In this document: positions 7,012 through 16,931 of the stretch, one piece after another
How positions within the stretch are numbered: the stretch's first letter is position 1
Layout of the letters: every line of letters starts with the position of its first letter
Assembly (NCBI GenBank): GCA_038205115.1
Contig: JBBRCE010000067.1
Coordinates: 1 to 25,864, forward strand
Length of the DNA stretch: 25,864 nt
Source of the DNA: JBBRCE01 sp038205115
Lineage (GTDB): Bacteria; Planctomycetota; Planctomycetia; Pirellulales; JBBRCE01
Direction of reading: 5' to 3'
Position numbers and translations under genes: made by a program
Notes under the pieces: generated by a model
Databases searched by the model: none
What the model was told of the DNA's origin: nothing
The model's input: only the letters and a program-made list of their open reading frames with translations

Positions 7012-10000
7012 ACGTTGATTGCGTCGGACGGCTGATCGTCCTGCGGTTGCTCACCAATCGGACGCAATTTGTGACCGCGATTGAATCGCAGTTGCAAACG
7101 GTCGAGATAAAGATAGATCACGGGCGTGGTGTAAATGGTAATCAACTGACTAAAGATCAAGCCGCCCACGATGGCAATTCCGAGCGGCCGGCGAAGTTCG
7201 GAACCGGCGCCCGTGCCAAACGCCAGCGGCAGCGCTCCGAGCAGTGCAGCTAGCGTGGTCATGGTGATCGGACGAAATCGCAAAATGCAAGCCGTAAAGA
7301 TGGCTTCCTCGGACGACTTGCCTTCGTTGCGTTCGGCCTCCAGCGCAAAATCGATCATCATGATGGCATTCTTTTTGACGATGCCAATCAGCAGGATGAT
7401 GCCAATCAGCGCCATGACGCTCAATTCCACCTTGAAGATGATCAGCGCCAACAGCGCGCCCACGCCGGCCGATGGCAGCGTGGAAAGAATGGTGATCGGG
7501 TGAATGTAACTTTCGTAGAGCACGCCCAGCACGATATACACCGTGAACAGCGCCGCCAAAATCAGAATCGGCTCGTTGGCCAGCGACGCCTGATAGGCCT
7601 GCGCCGTGCCGGAAAAACTCCCGTGGATGCTGTCCGGCAAGTTCATATCGTGCGCGGCCCGCTGGATGCCGTCAACGGCGTCGCTCAGTGAAACGCCGGG
7701 CGGCAAATTGAACGAAATGGTCACGCAGGGGAATTGGCCGTAGTGCGTGACCGACAGTGGCGTGGTTGACGGACCGTAATGCGCAATGGCGCTCAGCGGC
7801 ACTTGTGCGCCGCCGGCGCCGGTGACGTAGATCGAATCCAAACCTGCGGGGCTCTGCCAGAATTGCGGATCGGCTTCCATCACCACGTGGTATTGGTTCA
7901 ACTGCCGATACATGGTCGAAACCTGTCGCTGGCCAAAGGCGTCGTACAGCGTATTGTCGATGGCCAATTGCGAAATTCCCAACCGCGCGGCCGTATCGCG
8001 ATCGACAATCAGCGCCGCCTGCAAGCCATGATTTTTCTGGTCGGACTGCACGTCAACCAGCAGTGGCCCGTCGCTGGCCTGCAGTTCGGCGATTTTTGCG
8101 GTCACCTTGGGCGCCCAGACATTTAATTGATTGAGACTGTCGCCTTGCAGTGTGTAGGTATACTGCGCAGTACTGGCCTTGCCGCCGACGCGCAGATCTT
8201 GCACCGCTTGCAACGACAGCGTCGCGCCTGGCACCTTGGCGGCTGCCGCCCGCAAGCGGGCGATCACTTGGTCGGCGCTGGACTTCCGCTGCTCGTTAGG
8301 CTTAAGCGATACGAACATGCGGCCGTCGTTGGCCGCGCCGCTCGAACCGCCCGTGAAGGCCACCAGGCTGTCGACATCCGGATCTTTGCTAACGATGGCT
8401 GCAAAGGCAATCACATATTCACGCATCGATTGAAACGAAGAGTTCTGGTCGGCCGTCAAATTTCCGCTCAAGCGTCCGGTGTCCTGCTGCGGAAAGAATC
8501 CTTTGGGCACGATCACATATAAGTAGACGGTGAAGCCCAACGTGGCAACGGTCACGATCAGCATCAGAAACTGATGCCGTAGCACAAAGGTTAACGTGCG
8601 ACGATAAAACGCCAAGATCCCATCGAAGACCATTTCCGTGCTGCGATAAAACCAGCCGTGGCGCTCATTGTGATGATGCTTCAGCAGCACCGCGCACATC
8701 ATGGGCGTGGCGGTCAGCGAAACCAGCATCGAAATGAAGATCGCCACCGAAAGCGTCACAGCGAACTCGCGGAACAGGCGGCCAACAATCCCGCCCATCA
8801 GCAGAATCGGAATGAACACGGCCACCAGCGAAACGCTGATCGAAAGCACGGTAAAACCGATTTCCTTGGCTCCTCGCAGCGACGCCTGCAGTGGGCTCAA
8901 GCCTTCTTCCAAGTGACGCGTGATATTTTCGATGACCACAATCGCATCATCCACCACAAATCCCGTGGCAATGGTCATGGCCATCAGCGAGAGGTTATCG
9001 ACGCTATAACCGCAGAGGTACATCACGCCAAAGGTGGCAATCAGCGAGACTGGCACCGCCACGCTGGGGATGAACGTGGCGCGGACGTTTCGCAAAAACA
9101 CGAACACCACCAAAATCACCAAGCCAATCGACAGCGCCAGCGTAAACTCCACGTCCTTGACCGACGCGCGGATCGTGGTCGTGCGATCCAGCACCACGTC
9201 CAGGCTGATGTTGGCCGGAATGACCGCGTGCAACTGCGGCAACATGGCATAAATGTTATCGACCGTTTGAATGATATTGGCGCCCGGCTCGCGAAACACA
9301 ATCAGTAGCACCGATGGCTTACCGTTGGCGTAACCGGCGTTGCGAACATCGTCTACGGAATCCGCAACGGTGGCTACGTCCGAAACGCGAACTGGCGCGC
9401 CGTTACGATACGCGACAATCAGCGGGCTGTACTCCTTGGCGGTCAGCAGTTGATCCGAGGTCGCCAAGCTCCAGGTGCGATTGCCATTATCGATTTGCCC
9501 CTTTGGCCGATTGGCGTTGGCCGCGGCCAGTGTGCCGCGCACGTCTTCCATGCCGAGATTTAAGTAATTGAGTAACGTCGGATTCACATCCACACGCACC
9601 GCCGGCGGCGAGCCGCCGCCGACCGTCACTTGGCCAACGCCGGAGACTTGCGAAATCTTCTGCTGCAAGATCGACGAGGCCGCGTCGTACATCCGCGGCT
9701 TGTCGTAGGTGTCGGACGTTAACGCCAGAATCATGATCGGCGCATCGGCCGGATTAACCTTGCGATAGTTGGGCGTGTTCGGCAAGTTTGTGGGCAACTG
9801 GCCGCGGGCGGCGTTGATGGCCGCTTGCACGTCGCGCCCGGCAGCGTCAATGTTGCGGTTCAATTCGAACTGCATGGTGATGCTGGTCGAACCGAGATAA
9901 CTGGACGACGTCATCTCCGTAATGCCGGCAATCCGGCCGAACTGCCGTTCCAGTGGCGTCGCCACCGCCGAGGCCATGGTTTCCGGACTCGCGCCTGGCA

Positions 10001-10151
10001 GCGAAGCGGAAACCTGAATCGTCGGATACTCCACTTGCGGCAGCGGCGCGACGGGCAAAAAGTAATAGCCCAGCACGCCGGCCAGCGTGATGGCCACCGT
10101 CAACAGCGTGGTGCCGACGGGCCGATGAATGAACGGCGTGGAGAGGCTCAT
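7008..10151 (-). CDS. mdtC: RND multidrug efflux permease, MdtC-like, 1047 aa
   Basis: An inner-membrane proton-driven RND pump subunit. From its first residues (FIHRPVGTTLLTVAITL) through LPVAPLPQVEYPTIQVSASL and PGASPETMASAVATPLERQF it follows proteobacterial MdtC closely. The transmembrane-domain proton-relay acids are Asp401-Asp402 in GFVVDDAIVVIENI, and the partner lysine lies in GIVKKNAIMMIDFA (Lys926-Lys927). Twelve membrane segments and two large periplasmic loops are arranged as usual, and the length is normal. It starts with ATG overlapping the stop of the upstream RND gene in the tetranucleotide ATGA (10148-10151), a sign of translational coupling. In Enterobacteria, MdtB and MdtC form a mixed trimer with MdtA and TolC; this pair probably does the same. 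Substrates cannot be read from the sequence. Confidence 0.93.
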   Translation of the reverse strand: MSLSTPFIHRPVGTTLLTVAITLAGVLGYYFLPVAPLPQVEYPTIQVSASLPGASPETMASAVATPLERQFGRIAGITEMTSSSYLGSTSITMQFELNRNIDAAGRDVQAAINAARGQLPTNLPNTPNYRKVNPADAPIMILALTSDTYDKPRMYDAASSILQQKISQVSGVGQVTVGGGSPPAVRVDVNPTLLNYLNLGMEDVRGTLAAANANRPKGQIDNGNRTWSLATSDQLLTAKEYSPLIVAYRNGAPVRVSDVATVADSVDDVRNAGYANGKPSVLLIVFREPGANIIQTVDNIYAMLPQLHAVIPANISLDVVLDRTTTIRASVKDVEFTLALSIGLVILVVFVFLRNVRATFIPSVAVPVSLIATFGVMYLCGYSVDNLSLMAMTIATGFVVDDAIVVIENITRHLEEGLSPLQASLRGAKEIGFTVLSISVSLVAVFIPILLMGGIVGRLFREFAVTLSVAIFISMLVSLTATPMMCAVLLKHHHNERHGWFYRSTEMVFDGILAFYRRTLTFVLRHQFLMLIVTVATLGFTVYLYVIVPKGFFPQQDTGRLSGNLTADQNSSFQSMREYVIAFAAIVSKDPDVDSLVAFTGGSSGAANDGRMFVSLKPNEQRKSSADQVIARLRAAAAKVPGATLSLQAVQDLRVGGKASTAQYTYTLQGDSLNQLNVWAPKVTAKIAELQASDGPLLVDVQSDQKNHGLQAALIVDRDTAARLGISQLAIDNTLYDAFGQRQVSTMYRQLNQYHVVMEADPQFWQSPAGLDSIYVTGAGGAQVPLSAIAHYGPSTTPLSVTHYGQFPCVTISFNLPPGVSLSDAVDGIQRAAHDMNLPDSIHGSFSGTAQAYQASLANEPILILAALFTVYIVLGVLYESYIHPITILSTLPSAGVGALLALIIFKVELSVMALIGIILLIGIVKKNAIMMIDFALEAERNEGKSSEEAIFTACILRFRPITMTTLAALLGALPLAFGTGAGSELRRPLGIAIVGGLIFSQLITIYTTPVIYLYLDRLQLRFNRGHKLRPIGEQPQDDQPSDAINV

Positions 10152-13100
10152 TGCCAGGTCTCCACCTGAGCCGGGCGTGGAAACTGCCGATTGTCGTCAT
10201 CAAGACTTTCGTCAGCAACACCTTCGTCAGATCGGTCAGGCGTTTTGCTTTTGTTCATGCCCAGCCAACGGCCAATTTGGTCAAACGCCAGGTAAATTAC
10301 TGGCGTGGTGTAGAGCGTGAGAATCTGGCTGAAGATCAAACCGCCAATGATGGTGATTCCCAGCGGGCGACGTAGTTCCGAGCCAATTCCGCTGCCCAGC
10401 GCCAAGGGAACTCCGCCCAGCAGCGCGGCCATGGTGGTCATCATGATCGGCCGAAAACGCAGCAGGCAGGCCTCGTAAATGGCATCCACCGGCTGCATGC
10501 CCTGTTCACGCTCGGCGTCGAGCGCAAAATCGATCATCATAATGGCGTTCTTCTTGACGATGCCAATCAGCAGGATGATGCCGATCAGCGCAATCACGCT
10601 CAGATCGCTGCCGGTGATCATCAGCGCCAAAAGCGCGCCGACGCCAGCCGACGGCATCGTCGAAAGAATGGTGATCGGATGAATGAAGCTTTCGTACAGC
10701 ACGCCCAGCACGATGTAGACGGTAATCAGCGCCGCCAAAATCAACAGCGGCTCACCAGCCAACGAAGAGCGAAAGACTTCGGCCGTGCCTTGAAAATCGG
10801 CGGCGATGCTTTCCGGCAGTTGAATCTGCTGCCTGACCTGATGAATGGCTTCCACCGCCTGGCCCAGCGACGCGCCTGGCGCCAAGTTGAAGGAAATGGT
10901 CGTGACCGGAAATTGCCCTTGATGGTTGATGGCCAGCGGAGCGGTGGTGTGTTCGATATGCGCCACGGCGCTGAGCGGTGTTTGGCCGCCGGAGGACGTG
11001 CGAATGTAAATGTGATCCAAGTCGTCGGGCTGATTCCGAAATTCGGGCGGAACTTCCAGCACCACGTGATATTGATTGAGTTGCGTGAACATGGTCGAAA
11101 TTTGACGCTGACCAAAGGCGTCGTACAGCGTATCGTCAATCATCTGCGGCGTGATGCCCAGGCGCGAGGCGGTATCGCGATCGATCATCAATTTCATTTG
11201 CAAGCCGGCATCTTGCTGATCGCTGGCCACGTCCACAAGTTCTGGCAAACTCCGAAACGCCTCGAGCATCCGGGGCGTCCATTCGGCCAACTCCTTGGCG
11301 TTGGGATCTTCCATGCTGTATTGATACTGCGTGCGACTCACGCGCGATTCCACCGTCAGATCCTGCACGGATTGCATGAACAGCGTAATGCCGGCGACTT
11401 TTCCGACGTTGGTTTGCAGGCGGCGAATCACCTCGCCGGAAGACACCAATCGCTCTTCCAGCGGCTTCAAATTGATTTGAATCCGCCCGCTGTTGAGCGT
11501 GCTGTTGGTGCCGTCGATGCCGATGAACGATGACAAACTGGCCACCGCCGGATCTTTGAGAATTTCGCCGGCCAGCGTCTGCTGCCGCTCAGCCATCGCG
11601 GCGAACGAGATGCTCTGCTCTGCCTCGGAAATGCCGAGAATCACACCCGTATCTTGCACGGGAAAAAATCCCTTGGGCACAACAATATACAAGTACACAG
11701 TGGCTGCCAGCGTGGCAATGGCGACCAGCAGTGTCATGATCCGATGTCGCAGCACCACGGTTAAAGTCGCGCCGTAAAGCCGAATGATGGCTTCGAAGGT
11801 TCGTTCCGACGCTTTGAACAGCCAACCTTGCTTTTCCTTCGGCTTGTGCTTGAGCAGCTTGGCGGCCATCATCGGCGTCAACGTCAACGAGACCACCGCC
11901 GAAACTAAGATCGTCACACTGAGCGTCACGGCGAATTCGCGGAACAGCCGACCGACAATATCGGCCATGAACAACAGCGGAATCAGCACGGCAATTAGCG
12001 AAACGCTCAGCGAGACGATCGTAAAACCGATCTGCCGCGAACCCTTCAGCGCCGCAGCCAACGGTTTTTCGCCTTCTTCGATATAGCGCGAAATATTCTC
12101 GATCATCACAATCGCGTCATCCACCACAAAGCCGGTGGAGATCGTCAGCGCCATCAGCGTGAGGTTGTTTAAACTGTAGCCCAGCAAGTACATCACGCCA
12201 AACGTGCCAACCAGCGACAGCGGCACGGCCACACTCGGAATGATGGTGGCCGGAATGTTCCGCAAGAATACAAAGATCACCATCACCACCAAGCCAACCG
12301 TCAGCAACAATTCGAACTGCACGTCTTCGACCGAAGCGCGAATAGTCAGCGTACGATCGGTGAGAATTTCGATCTTGATGGCCGCCGGCAGCGAGGCTTT
12401 TAATTGCGGCAACAGTTTTTTGACGCGATCCACCACTTCGATGATGTTCGCGCCTGGCTGGCGCTGAACATTGACGATCACCGCCGGGGTTTCGTTCATC
12501 CAGGCGGCCTGGCGGACGTTCTCGGTATCGTCCACCACAGTGGCCACGTCCGAAAGTCGAATTGGCCGACTATTGCGGTAATCGATCACCAACTTGCGAT
12601 ACTCATCGCTGGTCAGCAGTTGATCGTTAGCGCCAATCGTGTACGCTTGACGCACGCCATCGAAGCTACCTTTGGCCTGGTTGACGCTGGCTTGCGCGAC
12701 TTTCGTGCGCAAATCTTCCAAACTCAAACTATAGGCCGCCAGCGAAGTGGGATTGGCTTGAATCCGCACGGCCGGTTTTTGCCCACCGCTGATGCTCACC
12801 AATCCCACGCCGGAAAGCTGTGAGATTTTTTGCACCAGTCTCGTGTCGGCTTTGTCTTGCACCACCGAAAGCGGCAACGATGTTGACGTCAGCGCCAAGG
12901 TCATGATCGGCGTGTCGGCCGGATTCGTCTTGCTGTAGATCGGCGGGTTGGGCAACTCCTTGGGCAAAAACGTGCCTGCCGCGTTAATGGCCGCTTGCAC
13001 CTGTTGCTCGGCCACATCGATATTCAATTCCAACGAAAATTGCAGCGTGATAACCGAACTACCGTCGCTGCTGCTGGACGTCATCTGGCTCAAGCCGGGC

Positions 13101-13321
13101 ACCTGACCGAACTGTCGCTCCAGCGGCGCGGTGACCGAAGACGCCATCACCTCTGGGCTGGCGCCGGGATAAAACGTCAATACTTGAATGGTTGGATAAT
13201 CGACCTGCGGCAGCGCCGAGACTGGCAATTGCTTATAAGCGACGGCCCCGGCCAATAGCATGGCCACCATCAGCAGCACCGTGGCGACCGGCCGCTCGAT
13301 AAATGGCCGGGAGATATTCAT
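10148..13321 (-). CDS. mdtB: RND multidrug efflux permease, MdtB-like, 1057 aa
   Basis: The second RND subunit of the pump. It resembles MdtB rather than MdtC: FIERPVATVLLMVAMLLAG, LPVSALPQVDYPTIQV, YPGASPEVMASSVTAPLERQ, SRYIEEGEKPLAAALKGSRQ. Proton-relay Asp401-Asp402 sit in GFVVDDAIVMIENI, and GIVKKNAIMMIDFAL is present in the second half. The residue numbering of motifs is the same as in the MdtC-like subunit, so the two arose by duplication but are clearly distinct lineages. The cytoplasmic C-terminus carries an extra hydrophilic tail of about 35 residues (SKTPDRSDEGVADESLDDD). The gene lies 89 bp after the membrane-fusion gene and overlaps the MdtC-like gene by four bases. No clear ribosome-binding site precedes the ATG. 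Confidence 0.93.
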   Translation of the reverse strand: MNISRPFIERPVATVLLMVAMLLAGAVAYKQLPVSALPQVDYPTIQVLTFYPGASPEVMASSVTAPLERQFGQVPGLSQMTSSSSDGSSVITLQFSLELNIDVAEQQVQAAINAAGTFLPKELPNPPIYSKTNPADTPIMTLALTSTSLPLSVVQDKADTRLVQKISQLSGVGLVSISGGQKPAVRIQANPTSLAAYSLSLEDLRTKVAQASVNQAKGSFDGVRQAYTIGANDQLLTSDEYRKLVIDYRNSRPIRLSDVATVVDDTENVRQAAWMNETPAVIVNVQRQPGANIIEVVDRVKKLLPQLKASLPAAIKIEILTDRTLTIRASVEDVQFELLLTVGLVVMVIFVFLRNIPATIIPSVAVPLSLVGTFGVMYLLGYSLNNLTLMALTISTGFVVDDAIVMIENISRYIEEGEKPLAAALKGSRQIGFTIVSLSVSLIAVLIPLLFMADIVGRLFREFAVTLSVTILVSAVVSLTLTPMMAAKLLKHKPKEKQGWLFKASERTFEAIIRLYGATLTVVLRHRIMTLLVAIATLAATVYLYIVVPKGFFPVQDTGVILGISEAEQSISFAAMAERQQTLAGEILKDPAVASLSSFIGIDGTNSTLNSGRIQINLKPLEERLVSSGEVIRRLQTNVGKVAGITLFMQSVQDLTVESRVSRTQYQYSMEDPNAKELAEWTPRMLEAFRSLPELVDVASDQQDAGLQMKLMIDRDTASRLGITPQMIDDTLYDAFGQRQISTMFTQLNQYHVVLEVPPEFRNQPDDLDHIYIRTSSGGQTPLSAVAHIEHTTAPLAINHQGQFPVTTISFNLAPGASLGQAVEAIHQVRQQIQLPESIAADFQGTAEVFRSSLAGEPLLILAALITVYIVLGVLYESFIHPITILSTMPSAGVGALLALMITGSDLSVIALIGIILLIGIVKKNAIMMIDFALDAEREQGMQPVDAIYEACLLRFRPIMMTTMAALLGGVPLALGSGIGSELRRPLGITIIGGLIFSQILTLYTTPVIYLAFDQIGRWLGMNKSKTPDRSDEGVADESLDDDNRQFPRPAQVETWQ

Positions 13322-13410
13322 GGCAAGCCGCGCTTCCAGCAGTGGTTATCGGACTCAGGCATCGCACACCACAGCCGCTTGGCTGCCGCCTGGAAGTATG
13401 CCGCGCGACG

Positions 13411-14880
13411 CTACGGCGCTGCGCCGGGCCGCGCGCTTTGTGGCGTTGCTTCATTCGGAGGGCGAGCGGCCGCTTCCGCGGCGTGATCCTGCGCGGAAGC
13501 CGGTTTCGCCGACGCCGGTTGCAACGGTTGGTCCCGCGCGCCTTCGGCTTGCCCGACTGCCGGCGTGCCACTTGCCGTTTTGTCCGGCTTCGCCACGTTC
13601 ACGACCTCGCCAGGCTTGAGCTTGTCGACGCCATTCACCACCACCGTCTCGCCAGGCTTAAGGCCGGCGGTGATGACGGTGCGATCCGCTTCGGTCGGTC
13701 CGAGTTTCACTTCGCGCAACTCGACCGACTGCTTGGACGTGACCACGTAAACGTAATTCATATCGGCCGGACCGCGCTGCACGGCCGCTGGCGCAACCAG
13801 CGTGGCGCCGCTGAGTGTCTCGACCAACAGCCGAGCGTTGACAAATTGGTTGGGGAACAGCAAATTTTCGCTGTTGGGAAATTCGGCTTTGATCTTCAAC
13901 GTGCCGGTGCCGGCATCCACTTGGTTGTCCACAGCCAGCACTTTGCCGGTTCCCAACTTGCTGTCCAAACGCTTATCGTACGCTTCCACCAACACCGCTT
14001 TGCCACGACTCATTTGCTTTTGCAAACGCTCGATGTCGTCTTGCGGAATCGAGAACGTCACAGCAATGGGTTGTAACTGCGTGATCACGGCCAGCCCGTT
14101 GGGCTCGTTCGCCCGCACGAGGTTGCCCAAGTCGATGCTGCGCAGGCCAACGGAGCCGGCAATCGGTGCCGTAATGCGGCAGTATTTGATGTTCAGATTG
14201 ATCTCGTCGATCTTGCCGCGATCAATCTGAATGGTGGCTTGCCCTTGCTGCACCAATGCCAGCTGCGCATCGACCTGTTGCTGATTGACAGCCTTGGAGC
14301 CGATCAACGAGTTGTAGCGATCCAGATCAAGCTGCGCGCTGGTCAGCGCGGCTTCGTCTTTGGCCAACTGACCTTGCGCTTGCGTCAACTGCACCTTGTA
14401 AGGGCGCGAATCGATCTCCGCAATCAAGTCGCCCTGCTTGACCAACTCACCTTCGTGGTAGGGGATGTTAATCAGTTCGCCTTCGACCCGCGCGCGGACC
14501 GTAACCGTGTTCAAGGGCGCAACCGTGCCCAGCCCGTTGAGATACAGATCGATATCGCCCTGCGTGACCTTCGCAACGATGACGTTTACCGGCGGTTTGT
14601 CGCGTTTGACCGGTTGCTTGGCGGCAAAGAACGGCTTGGCGTACGGATAACCGAAATAAACGCCGACACCCAGCGCCGCCCAAAACAACAACCAAGCCAG
14701 CCATGCCCAACTGCGCCGCTGCGGTATGCGCGGCGGATCAGCGTTAGGCGCTGAGAGATTGCGGGCTGCGACATTACTCGCCACGACATTACTCACTGGC
14801 GGTTCGACCGACCGCGACGCCGGTTCAGTAACCACTTGGATCGGACGAACAGCCTCGGCGTCCACCAATTTGGTAATCAT
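13411..14880 (-). CDS. mdtA: RND efflux periplasmic adaptor (membrane fusion protein), MdtA-like, 489 aa
   Basis: This adaptor links the RND pump to an outer-membrane channel. It has a cytoplasmic N-terminal tail of about 56 residues, one membrane anchor (57-79, WAWLAWLLFWAALGVGVYFG), then the family domains: barrel-sandwich half with GLGTVAPLNTVTVRARVEGE (116-135), a coiled-coil hairpin (about 163-230, rich in Gln/Ala/Leu), the returning ITAPIAGSVGLRSIDLGNLV (236-255), a beta-barrel, and a membrane-proximal domain with GLKPGETVVVNGVDKLKPGE. The last 55 residues are a Pro/Ala-rich tail with no homology I can see. There is no lipobox cysteine, so anchoring is by the helix. The protein is longer than enterobacterial MdtA because of both tails. 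It is the first gene of the operon; no strong ribosome-binding site precedes its ATG. Confidence 0.92.
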   Translation of the reverse strand: MITKLVDAEAVRPIQVVTEPASRSVEPPVSNVVASNVAARNLSAPNADPPRIPQRRSWAWLAWLLFWAALGVGVYFGYPYAKPFFAAKQPVKRDKPPVNVIVAKVTQGDIDLYLNGLGTVAPLNTVTVRARVEGELINIPYHEGELVKQGDLIAEIDSRPYKVQLTQAQGQLAKDEAALTSAQLDLDRYNSLIGSKAVNQQQVDAQLALVQQGQATIQIDRGKIDEINLNIKYCRITAPIAGSVGLRSIDLGNLVRANEPNGLAVITQLQPIAVTFSIPQDDIERLQKQMSRGKAVLVEAYDKRLDSKLGTGKVLAVDNQVDAGTGTLKIKAEFPNSENLLFPNQFVNARLLVETLSGATLVAPAAVQRGPADMNYVYVVTSKQSVELREVKLGPTEADRTVITAGLKPGETVVVNGVDKLKPGEVVNVAKPDKTASGTPAVGQAEGARDQPLQPASAKPASAQDHAAEAAARPPNEATPQSARPGAAP

Positions 14881-15271
14881 GTCGCACGGTCGGTGTTTGG
14901 TGGAAACTTATGCCACTGGCGCCCGTCGGGCGGTCGCCGTCAGCGAACTGCCTGTGGCTGCAGCGGACGGTGTTTGTAGGGATTTCGTCCAACGCGTCTC
15001 TCCTGTAATCTTACCCCGGCTGGCTCAAAAATGACCGGCTGGTTCGATAAAATGCCAAAAATAGTTTCTGCTGCAAAAAAACCCGCGTTTTAACTGGGCC
15101 GATCACGACAACTGCCGCCCTTGTTGCAAGTGCACTTCGCGAAACCAACTCATCGCACGATGCAGTGGGCGTCGCGCCGGCCGAAGCTGAATGTCGATCC
15201 AACATTGCCTCGTCAGCGTGCGTCATCGAATCTCGCAGATCGATTTCGATCTAGCCACTCTCTAGCCGCGA
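14881..15271. other. Intergenic region upstream of the efflux operon, 391 bp
   Basis: This gap lies between the start of the mdtA-like gene and the end of the lactonase-like gene, both on the minus strand, and should hold the efflux operon promoter. I see A/T-rich stretches at about 15028-15095 but no convincing -35/-10 pair and no regulator gene next to the operon. A 16-bp palindrome at 15237-15252 sits just after the lactonase-like stop codon. Confidence 0.5.
15237..15252. terminator. Perfect 16-bp palindrome after the lactonase-like gene
   Basis: AGATCGA (15237-15243) and TCGATCT (15246-15252) are exact inverted repeats with only two bases between. The site lies about 20 bases past the stop of the minus-strand lactonase-like gene. 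There is no T-run after it, so it may be part of a terminator, an operator, or chance. Confidence 0.25.
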
Positions 15272-16471
15272 TCATTTTGCGAACGATGACTTCCAGGCGT
15301 CGAAAACAATACATACCGGCATGCTGACGTCCGTTTTACCGCCAACCTGTTTCAGATCGCCGGTTTCTGGATCGATGACAAATACAAAGATCGAATCACT
15401 ATCTTGATTGGCAACCAGCAACCAACGGCCGGATGGATCGATATTGAAATGCCGGGGCGATTTGCCAAACGTCGATTGATGTCGCTTCAACGTCAGTTTG
15501 CCGGTCGCGGCGTCGATGTCGTAGATTGCCAAACTGTCGTGTCCGCGATTTGACGCGTATAGCCATTTGCCCGCGCGACCGAGCATCACTTCGGCCGTGG
15601 AATTGTCTTTCTTAAAATCGTCAGGCACGGTGGAGATGGTTTGCACGACCTCAAATGTTTTGTCGGGCTTGCCGTGTACCACGCTGATCGTCGAGTTCAG
15701 CTCATTGATCACGTACAGCATATCCCGTCGAGGATCCAGCACAACATGCCGCGGACCAGAACCGGCCTCGATCGAAAAACTGGCGGGATCGAACGCCGCC
15801 AATTTGCCTGCCTGCGGATCGAAGTTGTAAAGAAACACTTTGTCCGCGCCTAAATCGCACGACATCACCACGTTGGAGCCGTTAACAAATCCGATGCTGT
15901 GCGCGTGCGGCGCTTCTTGCCGCTGCTTGTTCGGCCCCGTTCCTTCGTGCTTGACCACATCCGACGCCGGCTTCAGACTGCCGTCTTCGGCCAGTGGCAG
16001 TACGGCCAAATTGCCGCCCATGTAATTCGCTACCAGCACATGCTTCATTTCATGATCGACGACAAGATGGCACGGCGCGGCACCTTTTGATGGCTGCGTG
16101 TTCATCAGCGTCAGTTTGCCAGGCGCTTCGATCTTGAACGCGCTAACCTCGGCCGTGGCTTCATTGACCGCGTACAACCGCCGCTGGTGGTCCGCAATGA
16201 CCAAAAACGAAGGGCTCTTGGTTACCGTCGGCTCGCCGACGGGCGTGAGCGATCCGGTCTCGGAGTCGAATTGAAAAGCATAAATGCCTTTGCTGGTTTT
16301 ATCCGTATAGGTACCGACGTAGATCAGCGGGTTAAGCGGCGCTGAAAATCCAGCGAGGTGCGGCTTCTTCTCAGGTTCCACGGCAATTCCTTGATGAGCA
16401 AGCAAAATCAGCGGCGCCAGCAACAACATCCGGGCCGCGCATAAGACCAAATCTGATGAGCGGGTCAACAT
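15272..16471 (-). CDS. Secreted lactonase-family beta-propeller protein, 399 aa
   Basis: The product resembles the 6-phosphogluconolactonase (YbhE-type) seven-bladed propeller family. The family opening motif is clear at residues 50-64 (IYVGTYTDKTSKGIY), followed by repeated blades with patterns such as PSFLVIADHQRRLYAVNE, GAAPCHLVVDHEMKHVLVAN, GSGPRHVVLDPRRDMLYVIN, and KSPRHFNIDPSGRWLLVANQ. The start at 16471 is preferred over an open frame reaching 16615 because it begins a signal peptide (MLTRSSDLVLCAARMLLLAP then LILLAHQGIA, cleavage after about residue 30). A secreted version is unlikely to serve the cytosolic pentose-phosphate pathway; many such planctomycetal proteins have unknown substrates. 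It is transcribed alone and is divergent from bamA. Confidence 0.9.
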   Translation of the reverse strand: MLTRSSDLVLCAARMLLLAPLILLAHQGIAVEPEKKPHLAGFSAPLNPLIYVGTYTDKTSKGIYAFQFDSETGSLTPVGEPTVTKSPSFLVIADHQRRLYAVNEATAEVSAFKIEAPGKLTLMNTQPSKGAAPCHLVVDHEMKHVLVANYMGGNLAVLPLAEDGSLKPASDVVKHEGTGPNKQRQEAPHAHSIGFVNGSNVVMSCDLGADKVFLYNFDPQAGKLAAFDPASFSIEAGSGPRHVVLDPRRDMLYVINELNSTISVVHGKPDKTFEVVQTISTVPDDFKKDNSTAEVMLGRAGKWLYASNRGHDSLAIYDIDAATGKLTLKRHQSTFGKSPRHFNIDPSGRWLLVANQDSDSIFVFVIDPETGDLKQVGGKTDVSMPVCIVFDAWKSSFAK

Positions 16472-16931
16472 TGTCCGTCCACATGGCGAAAGTGCTAGGA
16501 AACCCGTCGGGGGGAACTGTGTAACGCTCAAACTGCGGAACCGTCCGCTTCGGCATCCTTCGGAAAGCGCAACGGCGAATTCTCCGGCAACCAAACTCTC
16601 CGCTTTCGCCCGCATCTCCCGCTTCGCCCGGTTGACGCATTTAACACGCGCCGCCAGCGAAACTCAAGCCGCGCGGTCCGGATTTTCGCTCGACGCCATT
16701 GCCCGGTCTGTTCAGCACGCCAATCTTGCGTCTAGCTAGCGAAGCCCAAATCGCGAATTCTCGGCAAGTTCCCCTTGTCGGCTTTTTCTGCTTCGAGTAT
16801 TTCTACCCGGCCTTCATGGTCCCAACGGAATCGAGCGATTCTGCGCTCGCAATTGGGGGCGTGTCGGCAAGCAGCACATCTCACGGTTCTCGTATTTCGT
16901 TAGCGCATCGCACACCTTCAAAGGGCCCTAT
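16472..16931. other. Divergent intergenic region, 460 bp
   Basis: This separates the lactonase-like gene (minus) from the bamA-like gene (plus). No protein-like frame is visible. A weak candidate promoter for bamA, TTGTCG and TATTTC 17 bp apart near 16778-16806, is too poor to list separately. The 11-bp string TTCAAAGGGCC (16917-16927) just before the bamA start also occurs just before the esterase start near 24570. Confidence 0.45.
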
